Of a DNA stretch of 53,039 nucleotides, positions 8,297 to 15,901 are shown one piece after another; position 1 is the first letter of the stretch, and each line of letters starts with the position of its first letter. Under the pieces are notes generated by a model. That model did no database searches. It was given only the letters and a program-made list of their open reading frames with translations, and had not been told where the DNA came from. The stretch is taken from NCBI RefSeq assembly GCF_000723885.1, contig NZ_CCDG010000045.1:1-53039 (forward strand). The letters run 5' to 3'. The stretch is from Paenibacillus camerounensis (GTDB lineage: Bacteria > Bacillota > Bacilli > Paenibacillales > Paenibacillaceae). A program made the position numbers and the translations under genes.

Positions 8297-9019
8297 TTAA
8301 GTAACCGATACAAAGGTATTAAATTTCAGATATTTGTAGTGGAATCTCATATGGGAGAATTCAAGCGGAGTGCCGTTATCAAGAAAGAAAATCCCCTCCA
8401 TGATGCTGACAGGCTCATTCGGCGCCAGATTAAGCAGCTCCTGGTCACCCGGCTCGGACGGTTCTGCAAACACAGACAGGAAAGATTTGGTCACCGCGAG
8501 ATTGCGCGAATCCTCCAGATAATTAAAGATCGAGCCTTCGATAATTGTCTGATTGAGGTCCTGAACAATTTTGATCGGGATATAACCGGTCTCAATCATG
8601 AACGGTTCGTCGTCGAACAGACGGAGCCGGACGATCCGGTATACGAAATCATGGGGCCCGAGGAATAAATCCCGCTGCAGCTCTTTGGTCGGAGGGATGA
8701 CCTCGAAATTCAGCACTTTGACTTTGGGCTTGGTGCCGTGCATCTGGAAATTGTCGGTGACTCCCAGATTGGAGCCTTCATAATTAAAGATCGATTCATT
8801 TTTTATGTACAAGGGATTGATAAAGGTGCCTGAGCCCCGTTTTTTGAAAATAATGCCGACACTCTCCATCTTGGCGAGTGCGCGTTTGATTGAGCTGCGG
8901 CTGACCTCATACGTCTCACTGAGCGTACGTTCATCCGGCAGGCGCATATCCGGGTAGTCTCCGGCAAAAATTTTCATTTTGAGGTCATCAATAATCTGCT
9001 TGTAGACAAACTGTGTCAT
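8297..9019 (-). CDS. GntR-family (HutC/UTRA) transcriptional regulator
   Basis: This 240-residue DNA-binding regulator has an N-terminal winged helix of the GntR family (about 3-70; RLPDERTLSETYEVSRSSIK is the HTH) and a C-terminal UTRA ligand domain (about 90-235). UTRA domains sense small phosphorylated sugars or similar effectors. ATG at 9019 has AAAGGGAG upstream. It is encoded directly upstream of the phosphoketolase gene but is separated from it by a terminator, so regulator and target probably have their own promoters. By position it is the likely regulator of the phosphoketolase; this is an inference. Confidence 0.88.
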   Translation of the reverse strand: MTQFVYKQIIDDLKMKIFAGDYPDMRLPDERTLSETYEVSRSSIKRALAKMESVGIIFKKRGSGTFINPLYIKNESIFNYEGSNLGVTDNFQMHGTKPKVKVLNFEVIPPTKELQRDLFLGPHDFVYRIVRLRLFDDEPFMIETGYIPIKIVQDLNQTIIEGSIFNYLEDSRNLAVTKSFLSVFAEPSEPGDQELLNLAPNEPVSIMEGIFFLDNGTPLEFSHMRFHYKYLKFNTFVSVT

Positions 9020-9120
9020 GAAGTACTCCCTTTCAGGTCTGCTGTCACTTCGTAAAGCTTACTGTTAACTATAGCATAAACAGCGTCTCTATCATACCGA
9101 CTCCCTGGCGTAATTACAGC

Positions 9121-9158
9121 AAAAACCCGCAGCCCGAACTCTGCCGGCTGCGGGTTTG
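9121..9158 (-). terminator. Terminator after the chemotaxis transducer gene
   Basis: On the minus strand AACCCGCAGCC pairs with GGCTGCGGGTT, followed by a T-run, shortly after the stop codon at 9189. Confidence 0.85.
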
Positions 9159-9188
9159 CTGTATCGCCATTCCATACGCTGTAGCTGC

Positions 9189-10229
9189 TCAGTGCACGCT
9201 TTGCGCTTCATCAAGCTGCTGCAGCTGCTCTATCTGATGCAGATGGTTGAGCAGCTGCTGATAGTGATCGGCTTTTTGCTGGACAGCCATTACGAGCTTC
9301 TGGAACTGGTCGGAATCCTGGCCTGATTTCTCCAGAATACGCAGCAGGTCGCCGTTGATCTGCTCGACATCCTCCATGCTGCTCTCCTGAGATACCTGGA
9401 TTTTCTCCAGATGTTCAAATACCTCTTCCTCCGCCTCCACAATCTCGTTCATATATACGGTTGACTGGCTGATCTGCCCGGCCGTTTCGGCCATCGCCCT
9501 GGTGCCATCAGCGGATTTGCTGTGCAGCTGCTCCATTACATCGGTCATTCCTGTGAGCGAGCCCATAATTTCTTTTACATGGCTGCGTGTGCTGTCGGCA
9601 AGCTTACGGATCTCACTTGAGACAACGGCGAAGCCGCGCCCATGTTCGCCTGCCCGGGCTGCTTCAATCGCCGCATTAAGCGACAGCAGATTCGTCTGCT
9701 CGGCGATTTCGGTAATGAATCTGGCAAGCTGTTCAATGCTGGTGAAATGCCGGCGCAGCTCTTCGTTCAATGTAACGAATTCCGTAAATACCGCAGATGC
9801 CTTCTGCATTTCGGCAGCAATCTGGAGGTTGGATTCCTTGGCAAATTCGATTTTGTTGGAGGAAAAGGACAGGCTGCCGTACATATCATTGATCAGATTC
9901 TCAGTCAGTCCGCTGTTCGCCTTCAGATGCTCCAGCAGCTGCTGGGTTCCGCCGACCTGGGTGATTAATTCGCCGCCACCTGCCCGCAGAGCTGCAAACT
10001 CCTCGACCATTTGTCCCTCCTGCTGAAGAATAGCCCCGGTTTCGCGGCGGATCTGCTCAGCCAAGGCATAGGCATGAATACCGTAAGATACAGGTGCAGG
10101 TACAGCAGGTACAGGTGCGGTGTCAGCTTCAGTAACTGCTCCTGCAGGTATAGCAGCTCCCGGGATCATGATCTCATGATCTGACTTTGATGTTATCCAG
10201 AAAGAGCGCAGTTTGTTAATCCATTCCAT
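9189..10229 (-). CDS. Soluble methyl-accepting chemotaxis-type signalling protein
   Basis: This 346-residue transducer carries only the MCP signalling coiled coil (about 90-340). The CheA/CheW-contacting hairpin tip is clear (NLLSLNAAIEAARAGEHGRG, then SSEIRKLADSTR). There is no membrane segment. The N-terminal 80 residues are short and Ala/Pro-rich with no recognised sensor domain. The gene starts 12 bases after the FIST-domain gene, so sensing is probably supplied by that partner in trans. RBS GGGGG lies 8 bases before the ATG. It would sit in cytoplasmic chemoreceptor arrays or signal to another CheA-like kinase. Confidence 0.88.
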   Translation of the reverse strand: MEWINKLRSFWITSKSDHEIMIPGAAIPAGAVTEADTAPVPAVPAPVSYGIHAYALAEQIRRETGAILQQEGQMVEEFAALRAGGGELITQVGGTQQLLEHLKANSGLTENLINDMYGSLSFSSNKIEFAKESNLQIAAEMQKASAVFTEFVTLNEELRRHFTSIEQLARFITEIAEQTNLLSLNAAIEAARAGEHGRGFAVVSSEIRKLADSTRSHVKEIMGSLTGMTDVMEQLHSKSADGTRAMAETAGQISQSTVYMNEIVEAEEEVFEHLEKIQVSQESSMEDVEQINGDLLRILEKSGQDSDQFQKLVMAVQQKADHYQQLLNHLHQIEQLQQLDEAQSVH

Positions 10230-10241
10230 ATATGATTCCCC

Positions 10242-11273
10242 CTATTCAACCAGCAGCAGTATCATGGTCTGGTTGGCATGCTTTTTATAATATTGCTCTC
10301 CGTAGCTGATGAAGCCTGTAGTGTTGCCGCAGAAGCTGAGCATCTTCTCATCGAACGCCGCCCACAAGTTATCCCTGGTGAACAGCTGGTCCCGCAAAGT
10401 ACAGTTAATATTGAGCACAAAGGAAGGCTTGTACGGGCTTGTCTCCAGAGTCTCTTCAAGCACCGCCAGCGGATCTGCCGGATTAAGCACCTCTACATAA
10501 GTACTGGACATAATCTGACTGTAAAAAGTGACGGACTGATCGGGATTCACTGTCATCGGGGAAGATATGATCAGATCATCGGCATACCTTTTACCCAGCG
10601 GATTGCTGAGGAAATGCCGGTCCAGCTCTCCTTCCGGAACGCCAAGCGCGCGTGCATACTCCTCAGAAGCCGGACGCCCGTTGAACGAATACACGGTTCT
10701 CGCGAACACATCGGCTTCTGTAACCAGCAGCGTATTGCCGGTCGGGACATAAATATTCTCTTTAACCAGTGTGGTGCGGACAGACATGTCGAAGAATACG
10801 CCAAGGTTCTGAACACGGCGGCTGCCTATGAAGATGTAAGCCTCTCCGTTCTCATCATCCGCTGCACTCCCGCCAATAACCTTGAAATCCGGTTCAACGA
10901 AGAACAATGAGGAGAGAATCGTCTCCTCCATCCCCGCTGTTCCGTCACACAGCAGCAGCAGGAAGGCATTGGCGTTGTTTTTTACCTTAAGATAAGCGGC
11001 CTTCAGCCTGGCACTGCTCAGAACGGGCGGCTGTACAATTTCTGTAATTTCGGCGATAGAGGCATCATATTCAAAGCCGGTAACAACGCCGCTCCGGTAG
11101 CCCTCCGGAGTATACTCTCCTTTGGTCGAGCAGAGCAGAACACGCGGCGGAGCCAGCGGAGACAATTGCCGGACAGCAGCAGCCGAAGCGAACAGCACCA
11201 GGCCGCGGCGCTCACCCAGCGCTTCCAGATGACGTGTGGCTTCGTCCAATGTGTGAAACGATACAGCTTTCAT
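10242..11273 (-). CDS. FIST-domain (FIST_N/FIST_C) sensory protein
   Basis: This protein of about 343 residues is built of the FIST_N and FIST_C domains, which are predicted to bind small ligands (amino acids have been proposed) and are commonly encoded next to chemotaxis or other signal transduction genes. Visible marks are VIGGSAADDE near 140 and the late FCGNTTGFISYGEQY, a typical FIST_C ending. ATG at 11273 is preferred over TTG at 11285, which directly touches the RBS. It is followed by the soluble MCP gene with a 12-base gap, so the two form a two-gene operon and probably one signalling unit. The ligand is unknown. Confidence 0.85.
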   Translation of the reverse strand: MKAVSFHTLDEATRHLEALGERRGLVLFASAAAVRQLSPLAPPRVLLCSTKGEYTPEGYRSGVVTGFEYDASIAEITEIVQPPVLSSARLKAAYLKVKNNANAFLLLLCDGTAGMEETILSSLFFVEPDFKVIGGSAADDENGEAYIFIGSRRVQNLGVFFDMSVRTTLVKENIYVPTGNTLLVTEADVFARTVYSFNGRPASEEYARALGVPEGELDRHFLSNPLGKRYADDLIISSPMTVNPDQSVTFYSQIMSSTYVEVLNPADPLAVLEETLETSPYKPSFVLNINCTLRDQLFTRDNLWAAFDEKMLSFCGNTTGFISYGEQYYKKHANQTMILLLVE

Positions 11274-11433
11274 TATGTATAACAACCTTTCTGTGCGGGA
11301 AGCTCCCTTATAAACTTTTCTAAAAATATTAGCTTTAATTTTTGATTATATCTTATGGTTAAACCAGAACGGCCTTGCTGTCTGTGAATTATGTCGCTTT
11401 TTGTTCTTCCGGGTCGGATTCATTTCTGTTGAC

Positions 11434-11522
11434 GGGAGACCTTTTCATGAGGGCACCGGTTGAGCACATCGCCGAAAGCTTGTATCATGAGCTTACGGCG
11501 GCGACAGCCGAAATGATGGTCC
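11434..11522 (+). ncRNA. Possible structured 5' leader
   Basis: The leader of the small coiled-coil gene can fold into a multi-branch shape. An outer helix joins GGGA-ACC-CAT (11434-11447) with ATG-GGT-CC (11513-11522). Inside are a long hairpin CGCCGAAAGCT/AGCTTACGGCG (11470-11500) and a small GGC-GACA-GCC loop next to it. It does not match any riboswitch class I know. The pairing was found by eye and has not been tested against random expectation. Confidence 0.3.
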
Positions 11523-11548
11523 TACTATGTAAAAAAGGAGTGTGAAGC

Positions 11549-11734
11549 ATGACCTACTCTCAACGCTCAGCGCGCACCGGCGCTTCATCCGACTACACCT
11601 ATCTGGAGGATCAGATCAGCAGGGCTCAGGATGCATTGGCACAAGCTGAACAAGCTGGTGACGCGGAGCTTGCCGGCGCCATCCGGAAAAAGCTGGCCGG
11701 GCTGGAGGATGAGCTCGAGCAGCTTGAAGACTAA
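11549..11734 (+). CDS. Small coiled-coil protein of unknown function
   Basis: A 61-residue acidic protein has a Ser/Thr-rich start (residues 1-17) followed by one continuous predicted alpha helix rich in Ala, Glu, Leu and Gln (about 18-61; LEDQISRAQDALAQAEQAGD and later KKLAGLEDELEQLED). The heptad-like pattern suggests a coiled coil. AAGGAG lies 8 bases before the ATG, which supports a real gene. No known family is recognised. The gene stands alone, with a potentially structured leader upstream and a repeat element downstream. Confidence 0.65.
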   Translation: MTYSQRSARTGASSDYTYLEDQISRAQDALAQAEQAGDAELAGAIRKKLAGLEDELEQLED

Positions 11735-11827
11735 ACTGGAACACCTGGAAAACTAGCAGGAACAACGGGCAGACTAAGCTTGGGGCCTGCTAGGGAGAAT
11801 AGGAAGATGCGCAGCTATATATAGAAT

Positions 11828-12228
11828 GTTATTAAGAGGCTAACAAACCGTCTCCTGTTCCCGCCTTAGGTAAAGCGTTGAGCAGCGGATGGATCTGCCT
11901 TGCCAAAGCGCTAACCGTAGTCAGTCGTTTCGGAGCCAAATGAGTTTTAAGTGTAGTTTGTGCAATTAAAACAGGGGAATTCCGTCATTTTAAGGAGATA
12001 ACTGTACTCTGTACATCTATTTTTCGCAAAAAAGCCGGTTCGGGTCGTTTTCAGCAAATATAAATGTATAGAGTACAGTTAAAACCTGCAACAAAGCTAA
12101 TTAGCCTAGTTTAGTTGCAGAAAGTACAGTTATTTCAAACCGGCTCATTCATGATGCTGTGCCATTACCTGCGAAACAGGGCAAGTGCATCACCGAGAAG
12201 AAGGAGAGGCGGACGCTGCCGCCTTTAT
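11828..12228 (+). repeat. ~400-bp dispersed repeat, copy A, with IS630 transposase scrap
   Basis: This intergenic block resembles 35578-35980 read on the other strand. Shared pieces in the same order are GCTAACAAA...CTCCTGTTCCC, CAGCGGAT, GCCAAACG-like, TAAGTGTA-TTTGT-CAATTAAAACAG, TCTGTACATCTATTTT, AGTTAAAACCTGCA, TTTAGTTGCAGAAAGTACAG, GTGCATCACCGAGAAGA and CTGCCGCCTTTAT. From about 12113 the frame MQKVQLF matches the start of the IS630-like scrap in copy B, but it is more decayed here. The gap 11735-12294 holds nothing else that looks like a gene. Confidence 0.75.
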
Positions 12229-12294
12229 AGCGGGATTTCCCCCTCTAACAGCACCGCCAGCCGAGCAAACGAGCGGGCTTCCTTGCGACCAAAA

Positions 12295-12346
12295 CAAAAA
12301 AGGCTATCCCCTGGTCATGCGAAATGACCGGGATAGCCTTTTTTGT
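12295..12346 (-). terminator. Bidirectional terminator after tyrS
   Basis: A long stem GGCTATCCC-GGTCAT / ATGACC-GGGATAGCC is flanked by A-run and T-run on either side, so it works on both strands. It lies about 30 bases past the tyrS stop codon. Confidence 0.88.
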
Positions 12347-12378
12347 TTGCTTTTGCCGCCTAACTTATCAGCTGCGGA

Positions 12379-13644
12379 TTAAACCAGTTTTACCAGGCTG
12401 TAGTTTTTCTTGCCCTTACGGACGATGATGAACCTGCCGCCGATAGCGTGCTCAGCGGTAATATCAACCTCCAATTCATTGACACGTTCGCCGTTGATCG
12501 AGATTGCACCTTTGGTGATGTCCTCACGCGCCTGGCGCTTGGACGGCTCGATGCCAAGGTCAACCAGCCATTCCACGATATTCTTCGTTTCGTTAGTAGC
12601 GGTAAAGGTAGGCATTTCCTTGAAGCCTTCCTCAATCTCATCGGCAGTCAGGGAACGGATATCGCCGCTGAACAGCGCGGCAGTAATACGCTTGGCCTGC
12701 TCCAGCAGCTCTTCACCGTGTACGAACCGGGTCATTTCTTCCGCCAGCGCCTTCTGAGCTTCGCGCTTGTGCGGCTCGGATTCTACCTTGGCGGCCAGTG
12801 CTTCAATTTCCTCTTTGCTAAGGAACGTGAAGTACTTGAGGTATTTGATTACGTCCCGGTCATCTGTGTTCGCCCAGAACTGGTAGAACTCGTAAGGGGT
12901 AGTTTTCTTCGGATCGAGCCACACAGCGCCGCCGGCGGTTTTGCCGAACTTGGTTCCGTCAGCCTTAAGCATCAGCGGGATGGTCAGACCGAATGCTTTG
13001 GCTTCATTGCCTTCTTTTTTACGGATCAGATCCAGACCGCTTGTAATATTGCCCCATTGATCGGAGCCGCCGATCTGCAGCTGTACATCCTCATGCTTGT
13101 ACAGGTGTAGGTAGTCGATCGACTGCAGAATCTGGTACGAGAACTCGGTGAACGAAATCCCGCTGTCCAGACGGCTGGAGACAACATCTTTGGCGAGCAT
13201 CGTGTTGATGCTGAAGTTTTTGCCGAAATCGCGCAGGAACTCAATGACATTAATGTTCTTGGTCCAGTCGTAGTTGTTGACCAGTCGGACCTGATTGGCG
13301 TCATCCTCGGAGATAAACAGCTTCTTCATCTGCGCAGTCAGCGCATCCACATTCTCCTGTACCTGCTCCAGTGTCTGCAGGGAGCGCTCGCTCTGGCGTC
13401 CGCTCGGATCGCCGATCGTTCCGGTAGCTCCGCCGATCAGGATCACCGGACGGTGTCCTGCCAGCTGAAAGCGTCTGAGCACCATAAACGGGATCAGATG
13501 CCCGATATGCATACTGTCTCCGGTCGGGTCTACACCGCAGTACAGTGAAACCGCCTTAGTATTCGTTAATTCGCGCAGTCCTTCCGCATCCGTCTGCTGA
13601 TTAATGGCATCGCGCCATTCCAGTTCATCAATAATATTCAACAT
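12379..13644 (-). CDS. tyrS: Tyrosyl-tRNA synthetase
   Basis: This class I aminoacyl-tRNA synthetase charges tRNA-Tyr with tyrosine. The 421-residue length is standard for bacterial TyrRS. The HIGH signature is HIGH at residues 46-49, and the KMSKS-equivalent loop is KFGKT at about 231. Tyrosine pocket residues are in LYCGVDPTGDS. The C-terminal S4-like RNA-binding domain is at about 350-421 (PSKRQAREDITKGAISING). ATG has AAAGGGG upstream. The gene is single and has a T-box leader and a near-perfect sigma-A promoter, so it is controlled by uncharged tRNA-Tyr. Confidence 0.98.
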   Translation of the reverse strand: MLNIIDELEWRDAINQQTDAEGLRELTNTKAVSLYCGVDPTGDSMHIGHLIPFMVLRRFQLAGHRPVILIGGATGTIGDPSGRQSERSLQTLEQVQENVDALTAQMKKLFISEDDANQVRLVNNYDWTKNINVIEFLRDFGKNFSINTMLAKDVVSSRLDSGISFTEFSYQILQSIDYLHLYKHEDVQLQIGGSDQWGNITSGLDLIRKKEGNEAKAFGLTIPLMLKADGTKFGKTAGGAVWLDPKKTTPYEFYQFWANTDDRDVIKYLKYFTFLSKEEIEALAAKVESEPHKREAQKALAEEMTRFVHGEELLEQAKRITAALFSGDIRSLTADEIEEGFKEMPTFTATNETKNIVEWLVDLGIEPSKRQAREDITKGAISINGERVNELEVDITAEHAIGGRFIIVRKGKKNYSLVKLV

Positions 13645-13791
13645 GTACAGCCCCTTTGTTAGTGATCAGTATGGTTAGCGGGATACGTTGGAGGGTGAGC
13701 GCCACCCGGTGATACGGCTAAAAGTCCGCGGACCGCCAATCTCTGATTTTATGTCACACAGTCCGCCAGCCCGGCAAACGCAAAAAAAATC

Positions 13792-14046
13792 GCCCCTTGT
13801 CTATTCAGACACAGGGACGATTGAATTAACCGTGTTACCACCCAAATTGCACAGACAGCCAAAAATCAGCCGGTCCATACCACTCATAAGCGAGTTATCG
13901 TTCGCTTGATTCCGCTTGGCATTACCCAAGATACTCCAGAGTGTATTTCGCAGCCCTCGTGTGTACCGGGTTCCATCACCCCCCGGCTTTCTGTGACAGG
14001 GACTAAGCTGCTACTGCGCTCATTCAACGTATACAAACTATAAGAT
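13792..14046 (-). promoter_or_regulatory. T-box riboswitch, tRNA-Tyr responsive
   Basis: The leader upstream of tyrS carries the T-box core TGGGTGGTAACACGG on the minus strand (about 13844-13830). This is followed by a terminator, GTCCCTGTGTC pairing with GACAAGGGGC and then T8 (13820-13792). The T-box sequence can pair with the 5' side of that terminator to make the antiterminator. Stem I lies in the first 120 bases. Two TAC (Tyr) triplets are candidates for the specifier, the likelier one in GCGAAATACACTC (about 13953-13941). Confidence 0.92.
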
Positions 14047-14053
14047 TACAGAA

Positions 14054-14082
14054 AGTATAGCCAATTCACAATTTGTTGTCAA
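14054..14082 (-). promoter_or_regulatory. Sigma-A promoter of tyrS
   Basis: The minus strand has -35 TTGACA (14082-14077), a 17-base spacer and -10 TATACT (14059-14054). Transcription should begin near 14047, at the 5' end of the T-box leader. Confidence 0.9.
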
Positions 14083-14105
14083 TCCGGCCGGTAACCGGAT
14101 TAATA

Positions 14106-15896
14106 TCAGGCATAACGCCAGCCGCCGCTGGCCGTTATATTTTCCGCTTCTGCCTCGGCATAGCCTTCACAGATGAATCCTATAACCTCACTTCCGTCCT
14201 CAAGCTCCACCTTCCCAAGCCCCAGCGGCGCGGGAATCAGGGCTGCAAATGCGCCGACCGATTGAACCGGCATCTTCCATAGCTCAAGCTGAATCGCTGC
14301 TCCCCCTTGAGCTTTCTTAATCAGCCCGGGCTTGGCAGGAACAGTCTGCAGTCTGATCATGTCATAGCAAGGCGCCGTTCTCGTCTCACGCCAGAAATAA
14401 GCGCCATGGCCGGTCATCTGCTTCTCGAGCGGATAGCCCTGCATGTGCAGGCCGCAGACGGCGATTGTTGTATATTGCTGTACAGCAGTCGGTATCGCTA
14501 TTTCCTCCGTTTCAGCCGCTCCAACTGGCTCCGTATCCTTCAGCCCGGAATCTCCCAGGTAATGCCTTGCCATTCCTGCCAGCAGATGCTCGCTGTCCGC
14601 CAGCGCGAATAAAGTTATTCCGAACGGCAAATCCTGCGCTGCTTCTCCGGCAGGAACGGCCACTGCAGACAGATCAAGCAAATTGCAGTGATTGGTGTAG
14701 CGGCCCATCTCCGAATTGGCGCCGACGGGATTCAGCTCCACCTGCTCTCTGGTCCAGGTTCCTCCACAGGTGGGCATGACCAGCACCGCATCCTGCAGCA
14801 GCTCGCGGGATTTAGCCTTGTACTCCTGCAGCCGGTGCATGGCCTGGAACAAGCTGGAGGCTGTATGCCGTTCCCCGTTTCCTGACGATAAAATCTGTTC
14901 TGTTACAGGAAGCACAGCGGCGCGGTTATTCTCAACAAATGCTCCCAGACCGGCCCAGCGCTCTGCCACCCAGGGACCATCGTACAGGATGGATGCCGCT
15001 TCGAAGAACATCGTACAATCCACGTATTCTATTGGAATACCCAGCTTCTTCAGAAATTCGCCTGCTGCCTGCCAGGCCAGCCGGTATTCCTCCTCATGAG
15101 GGCCATAGAAGCCAAGCGGCTCTGCCGGGAACAGCAGTCTGGCAGGACGACGGTCCGCCTGCCGGGGGATGCTGCGGGACCAGGGATCGGAGACATCCAG
15201 GCCGCGTACCTGCCGGTCAACCAGCAGCGCCTCCTCGAGGCTGTTCGCGAACACCGTGACACAGTCCAGGCTTGCGCACGCCGGGACTACTCCCAAGGTG
15301 GGCCAGGCTCCCAGGCTGGGCTTATACCCTACCAGACCATTCAGTGCCGCAGGCACACGCCCCGATCCGGCAGTATCCGTGCCAAGCGAGAAGACTACCT
15401 GGCCGCGTGCAACAGCAACTGCCGAGCCGGAGCTGGAGCCGCCGCTGATATATTCCGGTCTGAGCGCGTTATGCACAGCCCCATGCGGGCTTCTTGTGCC
15501 GACCAGTCCGGTGGCGAATTGATCCAGGTTGCTTTTGCCTACAGGAATCGCCCCGGCACCGACTAAGCGCTCCACCACAGAGGAATGTCTGTCCGGTATA
15601 TAGCTGAATTGCGGGCAAGCAGCTGTGGTAGGGAAGCCCTGCACATCTATATTATCCTTGACTGCAAACGGAATTCCCCAGAGCGGATACTCCTCGATGT
15701 CCCTATGGCTTATTGCCTCCAGATAAGGCTGTATCCGCCCGTAATCCGGCGGCTCAATCCAAATGTTCAGCTCCAGATCCTGCTGTGAACGCCGGATAAT
15801 CTCGCGGATAACCTTTTCCGGCGTGAGTGCTCCGCTTCTGTATTGGTCCCGCAGCCATCCCGCAGACAGCTTGAGCGGCAATTCGGCCATAGCCAT
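14106..15896 (-). CDS. atzF: Allophanate hydrolase
   Basis: This enzyme hydrolyses allophanate to ammonia and CO2, the last step of cyanuric acid, biuret or urea-amidolyase breakdown. The 596-residue protein has an N-terminal amidase-signature domain (about 1-440) with catalytic Lys80 (VKDN), cis-Ser in GGSSSGS (152-158) and nucleophile Ser178 in DTAGSGR. The C-terminal domain found only in allophanate hydrolases is at about 475-596 (AVCGLHMQGYPLEKQM, then HGAYF). The first ATG overlaps the pucR stop as ATGA, but ATG at 15896 has AGGAG at 9 bases and is preferred. No urea carboxylase gene is adjacent, so here it serves the cyanuric acid/biuret route. It is the last gene of the operon. Confidence 0.93.
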   Translation of the reverse strand: MAMAELPLKLSAGWLRDQYRSGALTPEKVIREIIRRSQQDLELNIWIEPPDYGRIQPYLEAISHRDIEEYPLWGIPFAVKDNIDVQGFPTTAACPQFSYIPDRHSSVVERLVGAGAIPVGKSNLDQFATGLVGTRSPHGAVHNALRPEYISGGSSSGSAVAVARGQVVFSLGTDTAGSGRVPAALNGLVGYKPSLGAWPTLGVVPACASLDCVTVFANSLEEALLVDRQVRGLDVSDPWSRSIPRQADRRPARLLFPAEPLGFYGPHEEEYRLAWQAAGEFLKKLGIPIEYVDCTMFFEAASILYDGPWVAERWAGLGAFVENNRAAVLPVTEQILSSGNGERHTASSLFQAMHRLQEYKAKSRELLQDAVLVMPTCGGTWTREQVELNPVGANSEMGRYTNHCNLLDLSAVAVPAGEAAQDLPFGITLFALADSEHLLAGMARHYLGDSGLKDTEPVGAAETEEIAIPTAVQQYTTIAVCGLHMQGYPLEKQMTGHGAYFWRETRTAPCYDMIRLQTVPAKPGLIKKAQGGAAIQLELWKMPVQSVGAFAALIPAPLGLGKVELEDGSEVIGFICEGYAEAEAENITASGGWRYA

Positions 15897-15901
15897 ATCT
15901 T

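Noticed and set aside
14106..15896. Reading the amidase as AtzE (carboxybiuret hydrolase) or as GatA
   Set aside because: The C-terminal allophanate-hydrolase domain is present and no AtzG or GatB/C-like subunit gene is nearby.
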